From NCBI RefSeq assembly GCF_000472545.1, contig NZ_KI421432.1:62001-126000 (forward strand): a DNA stretch of 64,000 nucleotides, read 5' to 3'. Position 1 is the stretch's first letter; each line of letters begins with the position of its first letter. Under the pieces are notes generated by a model. The model saw only the letters and a program-made list of their open reading frames with translations, was not told the DNA's origin and did no database searches. Origin of the DNA: Burkholderia sp. WSM2232. Lineage in GTDB: Bacteria > Pseudomonadota > Gammaproteobacteria > Burkholderiales > Burkholderiaceae. This document shows, one piece after another, positions 8,477-16,648 of the stretch. A program made the translations under genes and the position numbers.

Positions 8477-9865
8477 ATGCCTCAAGTGCCGAGCAGCGCC
8501 ATCGACGAATTGAAAACCGCAATACGTGGGCAACTCGTGCTTCCCGAAGATGCGGGCTTCAACGAAGCGCGCAGCATCTGGAATGCAATGATCGACTGCC
8601 GTCCCGCGATGATCCTGCGCTGCGCCGGTGTCGCCGACGTGCGTCGCGGCGTCGCCTTTGCGCGCGCTCACGATCTGCCGCTTGCGCTGCGCGGCGGCGG
8701 TCATAACATTGCCGGCAGCGCACTGTGCGAAGACGGCCTCGTGATGGACTTTTCGCGGATGAAATCGGTGCGTATCGATCCTGTGGCGAGACGCGCGTAC
8801 GTCGAGCCTGGCGCGACGCTGGCCGATTTCGATCATGAAGCGCAAGCCTTCGGGCTCGCCACGCCGCTCGGCATCAATTCGACTACGGGCGTCGCGGGTC
8901 TGACACTGGGCGGCGGCTTTGGCTGGCTCAGCCGCAAATATGGCATGACGGTAGACAACCTGATTTCAGCAGACGTTGTCACCGCCGAAGGCGAGTTGCT
9001 TCGCGCCAGCGCCGAATCGAACGAAGATCTGTTCTGGGCGATTCGCGGCGGCGGCGGCAACTTTGGCGTGGTGACTTCGTTCGAGTTCGCACTGCATCCT
9101 GTCGGCCCGATGGTCTACGGCGGACTCGTGGTCTTTCCGTTCGCTCAGGCAAGGGACGCGCTCGTCAAATATCGCGCGGCGTCCACGCAGATGCCCGACG
9201 ATCTGAGCGTGTGGGCGGTTCTGCGGCTCGCGCCGCCCCTGCCCTTCCTGCCCGCCGAGGTGCACGGCCAGCCGGTGGTTATCTTCGCGAGTTGCTACAC
9301 CGGGCCGAGCGCGAACGGTCCGGCAGCGCTCGCGCCAGTGAAGACATTCGGCACGCCGGTCGGCGAACATCTGGGCGAAATGCCTTACGCGATGTGGCAA
9401 CAGGCATTCGACCCGCTGCTCGCGCCGGGATCGCGCAACTACTGGAAGTCGCACAACCTCGCCGGCATCGACGACGGTCTGATCGACGCGCTGCTTCAGT
9501 CGATTGAAAACCTGCCTTCGCCGCAGTGCGAGATTTTCTTCGGGCAGATCGGCGGACAGACGCAGCGGGTGCCCGTCAATGCGACGGCCTATTCGAGCCG
9601 CGATACGCAATATGCGATGAACGTGCACGGCCGCTGGGACGATCCTGCCGACGACGAACGTTGCATCGCCTGGGCTCGCGCATTTTTCGGCGCGGCAGCG
9701 CCTTATTCGCTCGGCAGCGTGTACGTGAATTTCATGACGCAGGAAGAAGAGAGCCGTGTGGCCGACGCTTACGGCCCGAACTACGAACGGCTGGTCGCGG
9801 TGAAAGGCCGCTACGACCCGCAGAATGTGTTTCGCCACAACCAGAACATTCGCCCGTCCATGTGA
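8477..9865 (+). CDS. FAD-binding (PCMH/BBE-type) oxidoreductase
   Basis: The 462-aa protein has the PCMH FAD-binding fold and a berberine-bridge-enzyme C-terminal segment. LRGGGHNIAGS places His76 where these enzymes attach FAD covalently. The second attachment site used by bicovalent members, a Cys in the GVC-type motif, is not there: the matching stretch reads GINSTTGVAGLTLGGGFGW. A single covalent bond, as in 6-hydroxy-D-nicotine oxidase, is therefore likely (inference). The C-terminus RYDPQNVFRHNQNI is typical of BBE proteins. Substrates of such oxidases range from sugars to alkaloids and cannot be predicted here. AGGAGA just upstream supports ATG 8477. It appears to be a single-gene unit. 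Confidence 0.9.
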   Translation: MPQVPSSAIDELKTAIRGQLVLPEDAGFNEARSIWNAMIDCRPAMILRCAGVADVRRGVAFARAHDLPLALRGGGHNIAGSALCEDGLVMDFSRMKSVRIDPVARRAYVEPGATLADFDHEAQAFGLATPLGINSTTGVAGLTLGGGFGWLSRKYGMTVDNLISADVVTAEGELLRASAESNEDLFWAIRGGGGNFGVVTSFEFALHPVGPMVYGGLVVFPFAQARDALVKYRAASTQMPDDLSVWAVLRLAPPLPFLPAEVHGQPVVIFASCYTGPSANGPAALAPVKTFGTPVGEHLGEMPYAMWQQAFDPLLAPGSRNYWKSHNLAGIDDGLIDALLQSIENLPSPQCEIFFGQIGGQTQRVPVNATAYSSRDTQYAMNVHGRWDDPADDERCIAWARAFFGAAAPYSLGSVYVNFMTQEEESRVADAYGPNYERLVAVKGRYDPQNVFRHNQNIRPSM

Positions 9866-9874
9866 GGTTGAACA

Positions 9875-9913
9875 GCGAGGAGTCGGCCCGCCGGGCCCGC
9901 GCGGACTCCTCGC
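9875..9913 (+). terminator. Strong hairpin after the FAD oxidase gene
   Basis: GCGAGGAGTC (9875-9884) pairs perfectly with GACTCCTCGC (9904-9913) over 10 bp, ten bases after the stop codon. There is no U-tract, so it may act as an mRNA 3'-end stabiliser or a weak terminator. Confidence 0.5.
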
Positions 9914-10064
9914 CTCGCCCTCTCATGGGTCTCTGCGCGGCCGGCATGAGTCAGGCACGGCAAATGCTGCTTTATCATAGACTCCGGTCATATTGGCCGG
10001 CGTCACAGCATTACCTTTATTCGATAAAGAAAAACCGCCTCGATAACGTAAAAGGATAACTCTC

Positions 10065-10655
10065 ATGCGCAGACGACAATTCATCACGACGGCCGGCGCG
10101 GCTTTCGCAACAGCAGGCCTCGGCCTCGCCGGTTGCACCACCACGTCCCCGTCTTCGAGCGCATCGGCGTCCGCCAACGCCAACAAGCGCGACACGATCA
10201 ATGCGGGAATCGACTCCACGCTTTCGCGTTTGTACGCGAATGTCGGCGGCTCGCGCGAACTCGTGGCCAAAGCGCGCGGCGTGCTGGTGTTCCCGTCAGT
10301 GATTTCGGCGGGCTTCTGGGTGGGCGGCCAATACGGCGAAGGCGCGCTGCGCGTAGGCGGTCGCACCACCGGCTACTACAGCACGGTGGCAGGATCGTTC
10401 GGCTTGCAGATCGGCGCGCAATCGAAGGCGCTTGTGTTCCTGTTCATGACGCAGGAAGCACTCGACAAATTCCTTAACAGCCAGGGCTGGGCAGCGGGCG
10501 CTGACGCGACCGTCGCCGTGCTCAAGGTCGGCGCGAACGGTGCGATTGACACGTCCACGGCAACCAGCCCCGTGGAGGCATTCGTCCTGACTAACGGCGG
10601 GTTGATGGCCGGCGTGTCGCTGGAAGGCACGAAGGTCTCGCGCCTCATCATCTGA
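10065..10655 (+). CDS. SYLF (Ysc84-like) domain lipoprotein with twin-arginine leader
   Basis: The 196-aa protein starts MRRRQFITTAGAAFATAG, with an RRxF motif typical of Tat export, and continues to a lipobox (GLAGC), so it is probably a Tat-dependent lipoprotein. A Ser/Ala-rich linker leads into a SYLF/Ysc84 domain: AKARGVLVFPSVISAGFWVG, YYSTVAGSFGLQIGAQSKAL, and GANGAIDTSTATSPVEAFVL. SYLF domains bind phosphoinositides and actin in eukaryotes; the bacterial role is unknown. AAAGGATAA precedes ATG 10065. The gene is convergent with the YbaK-type gene. Confidence 0.88.
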   Translation: MRRRQFITTAGAAFATAGLGLAGCTTTSPSSSASASANANKRDTINAGIDSTLSRLYANVGGSRELVAKARGVLVFPSVISAGFWVGGQYGEGALRVGGRTTGYYSTVAGSFGLQIGAQSKALVFLFMTQEALDKFLNSQGWAAGADATVAVLKVGANGAIDTSTATSPVEAFVLTNGGLMAGVSLEGTKVSRLII

Positions 10656-10739
10656 TCTTGCTGAAGCCGCGCGGCGGCTTTGCCGACCGCGCGGCGTGAT
10701 GGCCTCGCGGGCGCGCTCAACGCGGCGCGCCCGTTTCTG

Positions 10740-10811
10740 CACCTGCTTCTGTACCCGCTTCTGCGCCCGCTTCGCCAGTCGTTGCGCCAGTCACTGCGCC
10801 AGTCACTGAGC
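10740..10811. repeat. Degenerate 12-bp-period tandem array between convergent genes
   Basis: Six 12-base units can be laid out: CACCTGCTTCTG, TACCCGCTTCTG, CGCCCGCTTCGC, CAGTCGTTGCGC, CAGTCACTGCGC and CAGTCACTGAGC. The array ends 4 bases before the 3' end of the deacylase gene. The first half and the second half each have their own variant, as if two expansions were joined. Confidence 0.65.
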
Positions 10812-10814
10812 AGC

Positions 10815-11354
10815 TCATTGCGCCGCGAGCGTCATCTGCGCGACTTCGCAACGCGGCCACTGACGCAACACGTCCGGCGCAAGCAGCAGCTTAGCGGCGC
10901 GAATGCCGGCCCCCATCACGATCTGCGTGCGCTCCATCACGGCCGTATCGACAAGAATGCGCCAGTCCTCGGGCAAGCCGAAAGCCGTAATGCCGCCGAA
11001 CTCCATTGCGCTCAATTCGACCGCCAGTTCGCGCTTCGCAAACGAAAGCCGCTGCGCGCCAAGCGCCGCCTTCACTGCGCCGTTGATGTCGAGCCGCAAA
11101 GACCCGAGCGACACGAGCGCCGCGTAATGCTCGGCACCGTCCTTCTTGTAGCGCACCACGATCGTATTCGCGCAGTCCTCGAGACCGAAGCCATAGCGCG
11201 CGCTGAAGGCGGCGGTGTCCGACGCGTCGTCGGCGACGGAAAAAACCGTGACGCCCTGTTGCGGCAACTGCGCAAGCACTTGCGCCGGCAAACACGCGGC
11301 GAGTTGCTCGGCGGGAATCACATCCAGCTGTTTCAAGGCTTCGTGAGAATGCAT
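10815..11354 (-). CDS. YbaK/EbsC-type aminoacyl-tRNA deacylase domain protein
   Basis: From ATG 11354 the product is 179 aa and consists of one YbaK/ProX-like editing domain: DTAAFSARYGFGLEDCANTI, then VVRYKKDG, ELAVELSAMEFGGITAFGLP, and VMGAGIRAAKLLL near the C-terminus. Proteins of this family hydrolyse mischarged tRNAs such as Cys- or Ala-tRNA(Pro), acting in trans. The usual conserved Lys in the VRYKK segment is present. The frame is open for a further 320 bases upstream, but that part is Cys/Arg-rich, overlaps the start of the divergent yihY gene, and is rejected. Confidence 0.88.
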   Translation of the reverse strand: MHSHEALKQLDVIPAEQLAACLPAQVLAQLPQQGVTVFSVADDASDTAAFSARYGFGLEDCANTIVVRYKKDGAEHYAALVSLGSLRLDINGAVKAALGAQRLSFAKRELAVELSAMEFGGITAFGLPEDWRILVDTAVMERTQIVMGAGIRAAKLLLAPDVLRQWPRCEVAQMTLAAQ

Positions 11355-11553
11355 GGCTGTTATTGGATGAAGACGATGGAAAGGGCCATCGCATTCTAGC
11401 GGCCCGCACGGCTCGCCGCATGGGCGCGCACGTGGCACGCTTGCTATAGTCACAGGCACAAGGTTTGCGAACCACACATGACGAAGGCTGCGTCTGGCCA
11501 GCCGAGCGGCTTGCGCACGCCGACCGGCGCCCATTCCCATCCGGACTTCGACC

Positions 11554-12885
11554 ATGGACATCGATACGCTTTCCGCCGAGAACCTCCAGCACGTAGCGCG
11601 CACGCAGGCCAACTGGGCGATCGGAGCACTCAAGCAGTTCTCCGAAAACCGTTGCACCGCGATGGCGGCCAGCATTGCGTTCTACGCTGCCTTTTCTCTC
11701 GCGCCGACGCTCGTCATGGTGATCGCAGTGGCCGGCTGGTTCTTCGGCGCCGAAGCCGCGCGCGGCGAATTATTCGATCACATTCACGGACTGCTCGGCG
11801 ACCAGGCCGCGGCAGGCGTGCAAACCATCGTCGAGAACGCGCATCACAGCGGCAGCGCAGGCGGCGTCGCGGCCATCATCTCGTTCACGATGCTGGCGAT
11901 AGGTGCATCGGCCACGTTCTCGTCGCTCAACAGCGCGCTCAACGTCGTCTGGCCGTACACGGGCCCGCGCACCTCGAGCGTGATCGCGCTCGTGCGTGTG
12001 CGGCTCATCTCGTTCGGGCTGGTACTAGGCGTCGCCTTTCTGCTGATCGTTTCGCTCGTGCTCGATACGGTGATCACGTTTATCGGCAAGTGGCTGTGGG
12101 GCGACTCGCCTTACGTGGTGATCGGCAATCTGCTGCAGCTTGGCGTCGGCTTGCTGGTGCTCGCGTTTGCGTTCGCCGGGCTCCTCAAATTTCTCCCCGA
12201 CGCAAAGGTGCGGTGGCGCGATGCGCTGGTTGGAGGCGTGGTTGCGGCCGTGCTGTTTTCGGCAGGCAAAAAACTGTTCGCGCTCTATCTGGCGCACGCC
12301 GGCATGGCGAGTTCGTTCGGCGCGGCCGGATCGCTCGCCGTGCTGCTGATGTGGCTGTACTTCTCGGCCGCCGTGCTGCTGCTCGGCGCGGAGTTTTCGG
12401 CAGCACGGGGCCGGCTCAACGATCCGCGCGGCGGTTGGGGCGTGCAGGCGGATTCGCCGCCCGGAAGCCGCGCGAAGCTGGCCTCCGTGCTGGCGGCGTC
12501 GACGGTTCCGGCGAGCCCGGCATTGCATGCCGGGGAGCGCAACGTCCATCCGCTCGGGCATGTGCAAGTTTCCAGCACCGGCAGCGCGCTTTCCACGGAG
12601 AAGCGCGGCGCTTCGTCCGTCTTCGAACTGAGGCGAACGCAGGCGCGCAAAAAAGCGTCCGTAGTGGCGACGGCGGCCAAAGTCGGGCGCTCGGTGATCT
12701 CCGCGGAAGCGCAGGCGACCCATCTGGCCGCGCTCACGCTGCTCGGCGCGAGCCGCAAGGCAGTGGCAGCGGATCGCTACGTGCGCAAGCACCCGTGGAA
12801 ATCGGTCGCGTTCGCGGCAGCCGCGGGCCTCGCGGCTGCCAGCATGGCCCGGCACGCGCGCTCGCACGACACCGGGCAGGAATGA
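11554..12885 (+). CDS. YihY/BrkB-family inner-membrane protein with a DUF883-like C-terminal tail
   Basis: Residues about 20-285 form the YihY/BrkB domain with six hydrophobic helices: FSENRCTAMAASIAFYAAFS opens it and LMWLYFSAAVLLLGAEFSAA closes it. The function of this family is unproven, although it was once annotated as RNase BN. The remaining 150 residues are a long Ala/Ser-rich extension. The last 38 residues (ADRYVRKHPWKSVAFAAAAG then a hydrophobic helix and Arg/His) look like the ElaB/YqjD/DUF883 C-terminus, with its Y-V-x-x-x-P-W-x-S-V motif before a membrane anchor. DUF883 proteins tether ribosomes to the membrane in E. coli (YqjD). Whether this tail does so is inference. Confidence 0.9.
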   Translation: MDIDTLSAENLQHVARTQANWAIGALKQFSENRCTAMAASIAFYAAFSLAPTLVMVIAVAGWFFGAEAARGELFDHIHGLLGDQAAAGVQTIVENAHHSGSAGGVAAIISFTMLAIGASATFSSLNSALNVVWPYTGPRTSSVIALVRVRLISFGLVLGVAFLLIVSLVLDTVITFIGKWLWGDSPYVVIGNLLQLGVGLLVLAFAFAGLLKFLPDAKVRWRDALVGGVVAAVLFSAGKKLFALYLAHAGMASSFGAAGSLAVLLMWLYFSAAVLLLGAEFSAARGRLNDPRGGWGVQADSPPGSRAKLASVLAASTVPASPALHAGERNVHPLGHVQVSSTGSALSTEKRGASSVFELRRTQARKKASVVATAAKVGRSVISAEAQATHLAALTLLGASRKAVAADRYVRKHPWKSVAFAAAAGLAAASMARHARSHDTGQE

Positions 12886-13277
12886 CTGGATCCACCGTCG
12901 CGCCGCACCTTGCTGGTGCGCGTGGATCACAATCGCCGATGCCTGTCTAGTCTGCTTTTCGGCCAATCCTCATCGCCTTGCTCTAACGCAGGCAAACTGA
13001 TGCGTCGCCGCTTAGACGAGTACATTACAATAACATTACAAATAAATGCCAAAAACGGGCAAGCTGAAACGTTTACAGTCAACAAAACAACAATAATGCC
13101 AATGTTACGAATCAATATTGCAAAAACAGAAACAATCCGCAATCTGCTTTAAATACAAGGCTTAGCGGCAATTGTAGGTTTTTGGCGACACTCTTTTTTT
13201 TCCAGTTCTTACCGATTGACGCGTGAGCTATTCTCCCTTCCGCAACAAGTAAACTAATCATCTGCGTGGAGAAATGG
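12886..13277. other. AT-rich intergenic region upstream of the porin gene
   Basis: The first part (12889-12928) folds as a hairpin: GATCCAC pairs with GTGGATC and, inside, GCACC pairs with GGTGC. It probably marks the 3' end of the yihY transcript. From about 13015 to 13160 the base composition drops sharply to AT-rich, unlike the rest of the window. This is what an H-NS-bound or highly regulated porin promoter looks like (inference). No convincing -35/-10 pair was found. Confidence 0.6.
13022..13041. promoter_or_regulatory. Two 9-bp direct repeats spaced one helical turn, upstream of the porin
   Basis: ACATTACAA occurs at 13022-13030 and again at 13033-13041, 11 bases apart, so both copies face the same side of the helix. 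Tandem half-sites of this kind are typical of OmpR-class response regulators, which often control porins. The assignment is inference. Confidence 0.4.
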
Positions 13278-14444
13278 ATGAAACGAATCGCACTGTCTAC
13301 CCTCTCGCTGGCGCTGCTGGGCGCTACCGGCGTCGCACACGCTCAAAGCAGCGTGACCTTGTACGGCTTGATCGATGAATCGATCCAGTTCGCGCACAAC
13401 ACGGTCGACGCAACGGGCGCCAACAAGAACCAGGTTGGCCTGGTCGCCGGCAACCTGCAAGGCAGCCGTTGGGGCTTGAAGGGCACGGAAGATCTGGGCG
13501 GCGGTCTGAAGGCGATTTTCCAGTTGGAAAACGGCTTTGATCCGAACAACGGCCGTCTGGGCCAAGGCGGCCGCATGTTCGGTCGTCAGGCATATGTCGG
13601 CTTGACCGGCGACCAGTGGGGTACCGTCACGTTGGGTCGTCAGTATGACCCGCTCGTCGACCTGGTCCAGCCGCTGACGGCAGACAACTACTTCGGTTCG
13701 ACGTTCACGACGCCGGGCGACGTTGACAACAACGACAACTCGTCGCGTACGAACAGCGCCGTCAAGTACACCTCGCCGGTGTGGGGCGGCTTCCAGTTCG
13801 AAGGCATGTATGCATTCGGCGGCGTGGCAGGTGCGACGGGCGCAGGCCAGACGTGGTCGGGCGCAGCAACGTATGCAACGGGTCCGTTCAGCATCGCTGC
13901 TGGCTACTTCCGCGCAGAAAACCCGCACACCACGGTTCCGACCCGTGCGGGCTGGGGCAGCACGTCTGACGGTACGTTCGACAACCAGATCAACGGCGCG
14001 TACGCCGCTGCGAAGTCGATCGGCATCGCTTCGGTTGCAATTCAATACGTAGCAGGCCCGTTCACGGCTAACGCACGTTACAGCAACGCACAGTACAAGC
14101 CGGACGCACAGTCGGGCTTCGGTTCGACCGAGAAGTACAACGTCGCAGGCGCGTACCTGGGCTACCAGGCAACGCCGGCACTGCTGGTTGGCGTGGGCTA
14201 CACGTACACGAAGGCTAGCGGCGACGCGAGCGCAACGTATCACCAGGTTTCCCTGGGCGGCGACTACAACCTGTCGAAGCGCACGGACATCTACCTGGTC
14301 GGCGCATACCAGCACGCAAGCGGCGACCAGCGCGCTGCAAACGGCGCACTGGTCAGCGCAGGCGCAGCAGTTGGTTCGTACGGCTACAACTCGGCTTCCA
14401 GCTCGCAAGAAGTGGTCAGCCTGGGTATCCGCCACAAGTTCTAA
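13278..14444 (+). CDS. Trimeric outer-membrane porin (Burkholderia Omp38/OpcP type)
   Basis: From ATG 13278 the product is 388 aa, the usual size for 16-stranded general porins of the Porin_4 family. It has a signal peptide (MKRIALSTLSLALLGATGVA, cleaved after AHA) and the mature start QSSVTLYGLIDE. LVAGNLQGSRWGLKGTEDLG and ...LENGFDPNNGRLGQGGRMFG are family landmarks, and the last residues SLGIRHKF end in Phe as the BAM machinery requires. GTGGAGAAA precedes the start. Codon use is visibly restricted (gcaggc, acgtac), consistent with high expression. A possible in-frame GTG at 13266 is less likely. Confidence 0.95.
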   Translation: MKRIALSTLSLALLGATGVAHAQSSVTLYGLIDESIQFAHNTVDATGANKNQVGLVAGNLQGSRWGLKGTEDLGGGLKAIFQLENGFDPNNGRLGQGGRMFGRQAYVGLTGDQWGTVTLGRQYDPLVDLVQPLTADNYFGSTFTTPGDVDNNDNSSRTNSAVKYTSPVWGGFQFEGMYAFGGVAGATGAGQTWSGAATYATGPFSIAAGYFRAENPHTTVPTRAGWGSTSDGTFDNQINGAYAAAKSIGIASVAIQYVAGPFTANARYSNAQYKPDAQSGFGSTEKYNVAGAYLGYQATPALLVGVGYTYTKASGDASATYHQVSLGGDYNLSKRTDIYLVGAYQHASGDQRAANGALVSAGAAVGSYGYNSASSSQEVVSLGIRHKF

Positions 14445-14480
14445 TTGAACTTGCTGAACTGCTGAAGCTCAGGCAGTTCG

Positions 14481-14519
14481 AAACCAGCCATGGGCGCAAG
14501 CCGGTGGCTGGTTTTTTTT
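14481..14519 (+). terminator. Rho-independent terminator of the porin gene
   Basis: AAACCAGCCA (14481-14490) pairs with TGGCTGGTTT (14505-14514), followed by T's to 14519. It lies 36 bases after the porin stop. Confidence 0.95.
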
Positions 14520-14578
14520 CGTCGGTCGCTTTCGCACGCTTTAGCCTGCGGCAAAGGCGCACGACCTGGCGCCTGGCC

Positions 14579-15451
14579 CTAGCGCCGCTGCGCCTTGCCC
14601 TTGTCGGCCTCGGCAAGCGTCTGCGCCGGCTTCACATCGAATTCGTGCTCGACGCCGTCGGCGCCCACCGGCGCGCGACACAGCACTAGCGCCCGCTCGC
14701 CGTGCAGCGTCGGCACACGAGGCGACTCCTGCCAGTCCGGATCGGGAATCTCGCTGAACACCTGGCGCAGCCGCTCGCCCCACGTGCGATGAATCATCTC
14801 GAAGTAAGCGTTATCGTGATCGATCGAAACGAAACGCGTGACGCGCAACGCGTCCTTCTCGTAGACCAGCAGATCGAGCGGCAGCCCGACCGAAAGATTC
14901 GAGCGCAGCGTCGAATCCATTGAGATCAGCGCGCATTTTGCGGCTTCGTCGAGCGGCGTGGACGGCGTGAGCACCCGGTCGATAATCGGCTTGCCGTACT
15001 TGGCCTCGCCGATCTGGAAGTACGGGTTGACCGCCGACGCCTCGATGAAGTTGCCCGCCGCGTAAATCATGAAAAGACGCGGCCGGTTGCCCGCGATCTG
15101 CCCGCCAAGAATGAAGCTGCAGTTGAAGTCGACGCCGAATTCCTGCAGCGCCGCCGCCTCGCGCTGGTGTACCGAGCGCACCGCGCGGCCTATCACGCGG
15201 GCGGCGTCCGCCATGGTGGGTGCGTTCCACAGCGTGGGCTGCGACGCATCGCCGGGCTCGGACAGTTCGTGCAGCACGGCTTGCGTGAGCGACAGGTTGC
15301 CCGCGCCAAGGAGCACCAGCATGCGCTCGCCCGGCTGCTCGAACACCGACATCTTGCGCGCGGTGCTGATATGATCGACGCCCGCATTGGTGCGCGTGTC
15401 CGAAAGAAACACGAGACCTTCGTCGACGGTCATCGCTACGCAGTAGGTCAT
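14579..15451 (-). CDS. Anbu: proteasome-like/HslV-related Ntn hydrolase
   Basis: The 290-aa protein starts MTYCVAMTVDEGLVFLSDTR. Removal of Met leaves Thr1, and Asp17 (in LSDTR) and Lys32 (in STARKMS) sit where proteasome beta subunits and HslV have their catalytic Asp17 and Lys33. This is the Anbu (ancestral beta subunit) family. Anbu is known to form open-ring or helical assemblies, and its substrate is unknown. The start at 15451 was chosen over 15475 because only it exposes the N-terminal Thr. It follows genes for an ATP-grasp protein, an alpha-E protein and a transglutaminase-like protein on the same strand, the set described for Anbu operons. A 386-base gap separates it from the transglutaminase gene. 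Confidence 0.93.
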   Translation of the reverse strand: MTYCVAMTVDEGLVFLSDTRTNAGVDHISTARKMSVFEQPGERMLVLLGAGNLSLTQAVLHELSEPGDASQPTLWNAPTMADAARVIGRAVRSVHQREAAALQEFGVDFNCSFILGGQIAGNRPRLFMIYAAGNFIEASAVNPYFQIGEAKYGKPIIDRVLTPSTPLDEAAKCALISMDSTLRSNLSVGLPLDLLVYEKDALRVTRFVSIDHDNAYFEMIHRTWGERLRQVFSEIPDPDWQESPRVPTLHGERALVLCRAPVGADGVEHEFDVKPAQTLAEADKGKAQRR

Positions 15452-15837
15452 AGGAAAGGGTCCCGCAAAAAACAACTGAACGGCGCTATTGTAATGCGGC
15501 GCGGATACGCCTCTTTACCGTATTACGGCTGCTCTGGGTGGGTTCTTGATAGCGCTTTGCGTGCGGCGGCAGCGAGGCGGCCAGGCCGCGCCGGGCTGCT
15601 GCCAGCGTGTCGCCAGCCCGCAGGTTCTGTGTTACCTGCCGCGCCTTGTTATGGGACTTGTCAGGGCTTGCGGGGCTTATCTTGCCTTGTCTGGGCCTTG
15701 TTAAGACTTCTGGGGGGCTTGCCTGGATTCGCCTGCGCCTCGTTATGCGCCCCGCTGTACGCCCTGCGGCGCACCTCACTACACGCCTGGCGACAACGCT
15801 TTGACTACACGCCCCACCGCGCCGTCCTCCGCGCGAG
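15452..15837. other. Gap inside the Anbu cluster
   Basis: This 386-base stretch between the transglutaminase-like and Anbu genes holds no credible gene. Around 15645-15725 it contains imperfect repetitions of GGGCTTG/CCTTGT, a degenerate low-complexity stretch. It may contain a separate promoter for Anbu; none was identified. Confidence 0.5.
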
Positions 15838-16638
15838 CTACTGCCCCATCCGCGCGCTGACGGTCACCGACACGTCCAACCGCTCTTCCATGCCGCCGAT
15901 CCGCCGCCCGCGCACTGGCGCCACGGCCTCGTAATCGCGCGCGACGGCGAGCCTGCAGTAGATCTCACTGGCGAAAGCGGCATGCGTGACGTCGACCGAA
16001 ACCCAGCCCGTGCCGTCGAGCCAGACGTCCACCCACGCGTGGCTCGCCGCATGCGGCACGTCCCCCGGTTCGATGTAGCCGCTCACGTAGCGCGCCGGCA
16101 CGCCCCGCGTCCGGCAGCAGGCGAGCATCAGATGCGCATGGTCCTGGCACACGCCATTGCCGAGCGCGAGCGCCTGCGCCGCGGTACTGGTCACTTCGGT
16201 AATGCCGGGGTTGTACCTGACCTTTTCGACGATGCGCTCGGCCAGCGCAATCAGACTCGACGCGCTGGCGAGCTCGGGCACCGATGCGGCCAGTTCGCGA
16301 ATCGCACCGTCCGCCTCGGTCAGACGCGTCGCGCAGGTGAAGTGCTCAAGCGGAATCGGCCCGGCGTCGTCGGGCAGGCGGCCGTCTTTCAGGGCCATCG
16401 TGTCGACTTCGCCAGCTACGTAAAGGCGGATTTCGCGGTGCGGCTTGTTGATGACGAGCGTGTGCAGCGCGTTGCCATACGCGTCGAAGGCGGCGTCGAG
16501 CTTGCCCGGCGCGTCGATGCTCCAGCGCCGCACGACCTGCGAGGCGCCGCTTGCAGGCGTGAGCCGCAATTGCTGGATCGAGTAATGGACAGTCGCTTCA
16601 TAACGATAGGACGTCTCGTGGCGGATCGTCAGGTGCAT
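15838..16638 (-). CDS. Transglutaminase-like cysteine protease-fold protein (Anbu cluster)
   Basis: From ATG 16638 the product is 266 aa. The N-terminal bacterial transglutaminase-like domain (MHLTIRHETSYRYEATVHYS) is followed by a transglutaminase core with Cys164 (NGVCQDHAHL), His200 (SHAWVDVWLDG) and Asp216 (SVDVTHA), giving a complete Cys-His-Asp triad. The third motif reads DVTH where relatives often have DPTN. No signal peptide is present, so it is cytoplasmic. The frame is open further upstream, but that would overlap the alpha-E gene and lacks family residues. In this gene context it is expected to act on peptide or isopeptide bonds together with the ATP-grasp protein (inference). Confidence 0.9.
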   Translation of the reverse strand: MHLTIRHETSYRYEATVHYSIQQLRLTPASGASQVVRRWSIDAPGKLDAAFDAYGNALHTLVINKPHREIRLYVAGEVDTMALKDGRLPDDAGPIPLEHFTCATRLTEADGAIRELAASVPELASASSLIALAERIVEKVRYNPGITEVTSTAAQALALGNGVCQDHAHLMLACCRTRGVPARYVSGYIEPGDVPHAASHAWVDVWLDGTGWVSVDVTHAAFASEIYCRLAVARDYEAVAPVRGRRIGGMEERLDVSVTVSARMGQ

Positions 16639-16648
16639 AGGAACTCCG

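Noticed and set aside
10815-11675. 286-aa version of the YbaK-type protein
   Set aside because: The extra 107 residues overlap the divergent yihY gene and do not resemble the family.
13216-13234. TTGACG and TATTCT as a promoter of the porin
   Set aside because: The spacing between the two elements is 7 bases, far from the 16-18 needed.
13254-14435. 393-aa open frame antisense to the porin gene
   Set aside because: It mirrors the porin's codon bias and has no ribosome site or recognisable domain.
15486-15779. 97-aa minus-strand frame in the Anbu cluster gap
   Set aside because: It is Arg/Ala-rich from low-complexity DNA and has no start signals.
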